46,000 nucleotides of DNA. It comes from Prorocentrum cordatum. Lineage: Eukaryota; Sar; Dinophyceae; Prorocentrales; Prorocentraceae. The notes below the pieces were generated by a model. The model saw nothing but the letters and a program-made list of their open reading frames with translations, was not told the origin of the DNA and did not search any database. Positions within the stretch are counted from its first letter, which is position 1. The number at the start of each line of letters is the position of its first letter. The position numbers were made by a program, and so were the translations under genes. The stretch spans positions 890,335-936,334 of the forward strand of contig CAUYUJ010016471.1 in the NCBI GenBank assembly GCA_963575745.1, read 5' to 3'. Below are positions 44,402-46,000 of the stretch, one piece after another.

Positions 44402-44577
44402 GAAGAGGGGAGCTTTAATGAGCGCAGCCCCCTCAGAAGGGCAACATGAGCCCAAAACCTTCGTAAACTCAATGATTTTGCCTTGAAGGAAGAGGGGAGC
44501 TTTCATGAGCGCGGCCCCCTCAGGAGGCCAACATGGGGCCAACACCGTAGTAAAATCAAGGATTTTGGCTTCACAGA
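44402..44577. repeat. 87-bp tandem duplication
   Basis: Two copies (44402-44488, 44489-44575) and the start of a third. Shared words are GAAGAGGGGAGCTTT, ATGAGCGC, GCCCCCTCAG and CAACATG. Confidence 0.9.
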
Positions 44578-44788
44578 AGAGGAGAGGGACTTATCTCCGT
44601 CCCCCCGTCGGGGCCAGAATCCTCGTGAGGGTCGCCGTTTTTTAGCCCTCCCAGGAGTCGAAAAAGACCCCTCCAACGACCCGCGAAACCCCCTCTCCAG
44701 GTCCAGGGGGAGGGGGTAGGGGGAGGGGTAAACCCCTCCCCGAAGGGGAAGAAGGGGGGTTGAGAACAGAGAGAGCTCTCTAAGCCAC

Positions 44789-45514
44789 TCACGCCCAAAG
44801 GGCTGGTGGGACTTTGTTCGGAGCTGCTGGCTTGCTGCCGTTGGCCTCGACCGCCGCAGGGGCAACGCCTTGGGCGATCTGGCTGACCAGCCCCCTATAC
44901 TTCGCGTCTGCCTTCGTGATGTCGGCGAAGACCTCATCGCACAAGCGTTGCCGATTGGCAAGATCCTCCCACCACCGATCCAACTTGTTGATTTCCTTTT
45001 CAAGCTTCTTCTCTAACCATTGGATACGGCCGTGCACTTGACTCGCCTGTGTCTGGAGAGCAGGTGGCGGCTTGGGCTCCGACTCGGCGAGCAGCGCATC
45101 CCGCGCCGAGGACCACTGCTTGGCGAGGCGTTAGTTGCCCTGCTTGCCAGCGATGGCCGCCAAAGAGTCGAGCTCCTTCGCGCCGAGGCCTCGAGCTCCT
45201 TCGCGCCGAGGCCTCGACGGAACGCCCAACAGAGCCGAAGGATGAGCCACCCTTGCCACCAGATATGAGGGCCAGGAACAAGAGGAAGATCAGGGCCAGG
45301 AGCCCCAGTGTAGCGCTGCGGCCAGGAAGAGCTGCCCCAGTGCTTGACCACCTGCACCCCCGACCAGTTGGCCTTGCAGTGCTTGCAGCACTGCCAGGCG
45401 GTTCTTGGCGCAGCCGCGTACGCCGCAGCGCCATACTCCCACGACTGCCTTCTTAGGGGGCTTGACGCTTTGCCATGGCGCACTTTGCAAAGCAGGGGGG
45501 GCATCGCCTTCCAT
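44789..45514 (-). pseudogene. LINE zinc-finger / coiled-coil ORF, broken
   Basis: From an ATG at 45514 the frame reads MEGDAPPALQSAPWQSVKPP then VVGVWRCG; a second frame gives TAWQCCKHCKANW. Together these resemble a W-x-C...C...C-x2-C (RanBP2-like) zinc finger split by frameshifts. A 23-bp exact tandem duplication (45168-45213) causes another shift. Then GAKELDSLAAIAGKQGN, a stop (45133-45131), RLAKQWSSARDALLAE and the coiled coil RIQWLEKKLEKEINKLDRWW run to a stop at 44789. This matches the N-terminal architecture of dinoflagellate LINE ORFs as I recall it. It begins 80 bp after the spliced-leader copy. Confidence 0.55.
45168..45213. repeat. 23-bp exact tandem duplication
   Basis: The 23-bp unit, beginning TCGAGCTCCTTCGCGCCGAG, occurs at 45168-45190 and again at 45191-45213. 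Being 23 bp, it shifts the LINE reading frame. Confidence 0.97.
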
Positions 45515-45593
45515 GCCGCGTAGCCTTAACGAGAGGCTCGGACGTGCCACGCCGTTCTGAAGTGCGCACGACCAAGCTCAGAATGAGAATCGC

Positions 45594-45615
45594 CTTGAGC
45601 CAAAATGGCTACGGA
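45594..45615 (-). other. relict dinoflagellate spliced leader
   Basis: On the minus strand this is the whole 22-nt dinoflagellate spliced leader, with core CCGTAGCCATTTTGGCTC, preceded by T and ending in AAG. It sits at the 5' end of the minus-strand LINE remnant. Genomic copies of the leader in front of coding DNA are known in dinoflagellates as traces of mRNA retroposition. Confidence 0.93.
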
Positions 45616-45755
45616 TAAGGAGGAGGAGGAACCAGAGCAAGAATCAGAGGGATAATGAGGAGGAGATGGAGCGGGCGAAACGTGAGAGATGAGGGGGAGG
45701 ATGAGGAGGAGGAGGAGCAGGAGGAGGAGGAGGAGGAGGAGGAGGAGGAGGACCA
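45616..45755. repeat. (GGA)n purine tract beyond the spliced leader
   Basis: AGGAGG-rich tract interrupted by non-repeat DNA at 45640-45690. The Glu-rich ORF here is an artefact. Confidence 0.85.
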
Positions 45756-46000
45756 GCGTAAATCCACGACGCATCAACGATGTTGCACTAAACCCTCCCT
45801 CCAAGTTCTTTCTTCACCAGTCCCTGCAATAATACGCTTTCATTGCGGTAAGTTCCCCATTGGAAGACAAGCGTCTGAGAATCGTCAATCGTGCCGAGCA
45901 CAGTCCTTGGGACTTCAACGCCGCGAATCAGCGTGATCTTTGTGTCCTGAGAACTTCCTGTTAATACCGCGGATCCGCGTGACTGCTGAGTCCTAGCAAT
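45756..46000. other. right-edge sequence, nothing recognised
   Basis: Mixed-composition DNA without a convincing gene or repeat. Confidence 0.4.

Larger units (their letters stand above)
40550..45615 (-). mobile_element. decayed LINE (non-LTR retrotransposon) with spliced-leader 5' end
   Basis: Reading 5' to 3' on the minus strand: spliced leader (45615-45594), zinc-finger and coiled-coil ORF (45514-44789), minisatellites, a linker (about 43490-42966), an AP-endonuclease-like domain (42740-42080), a pre-RT linker (41930-41430) and a reverse-transcriptase-like fragment (about 41010-40560). All parts share order and strand with dinoflagellate LINE-type elements as I recall them, and all are broken by stops and frameshifts. 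The 3' end and any tail were not found. The minisatellites may have expanded inside it later. Confidence 0.6.

Overview
This window looks like nuclear DNA of a dinoflagellate. Four independent signs support this. (1) A complete copy of the dinoflagellate spliced leader lies on the minus strand at 45615-45594. (2) Introns in the coding regions begin with GC, GA or GT after an AG and end in AG|G, so an AGG-type repeat straddles both junctions. (3) The three large spliced genes I could reconstruct all run on the plus strand. (4) Their proteins resemble families I know only from dinoflagellate genomes (Symbiodiniaceae, Prorocentrum). The DNA is GC-rich, with long (GA)n, (CT)n, (GGA)n and minisatellite tracts, mostly in introns and spacers. 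Names are from recall and reading; nothing was searched.

Layout. 1-1770 (minus): a partial, frameshifted ORF that resembles the 5' part of a LINE-type element and runs off the left edge. 2629-12053 (plus): gene A, about 12 exons, a very large dinoflagellate-specific protein with conserved acidic residues that might be a D/D/E (RNase H-like) set, a CPFH-type putative zinc motif and an RGG tail. 12054-18118: long non-coding stretch with an AT-richer island and several degenerate repeats. 18119-21146 (plus): gene B, three exons, C5-cytosine-methyltransferase-like. 22533-28665 (plus): gene C, six exons, CxxC zinc motif, coiled coil, AT-hook and cupin/JmjC-like C-terminus; it is bracketed by two perfect hairpins with one-base loops. 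29860-30993 (plus): gene D, RS/SP-rich disordered protein. 32371-33138 (plus): gene E, unknown protein.

33738-38815 holds a minisatellite family (78-79 bp and about 90 bp versions). One array is split by a 1-kb insertion with a T17 edge and a 6-bp target duplication. 39140-39445, 43690-44400 and 44402-44577 are further arrays. 40550-45615 (minus) is a decayed LINE: spliced leader, zinc finger/coiled coil, linker, AP-endonuclease domain, linker and reverse-transcriptase-like fragment, all broken by stops and frameshifts.

How the genes work together is not shown by sequence. Genes A-E share strand and order. Genes A, B and C each carry features expected of DNA- or chromatin-associated proteins, which makes a nuclear theme plausible but unproven.
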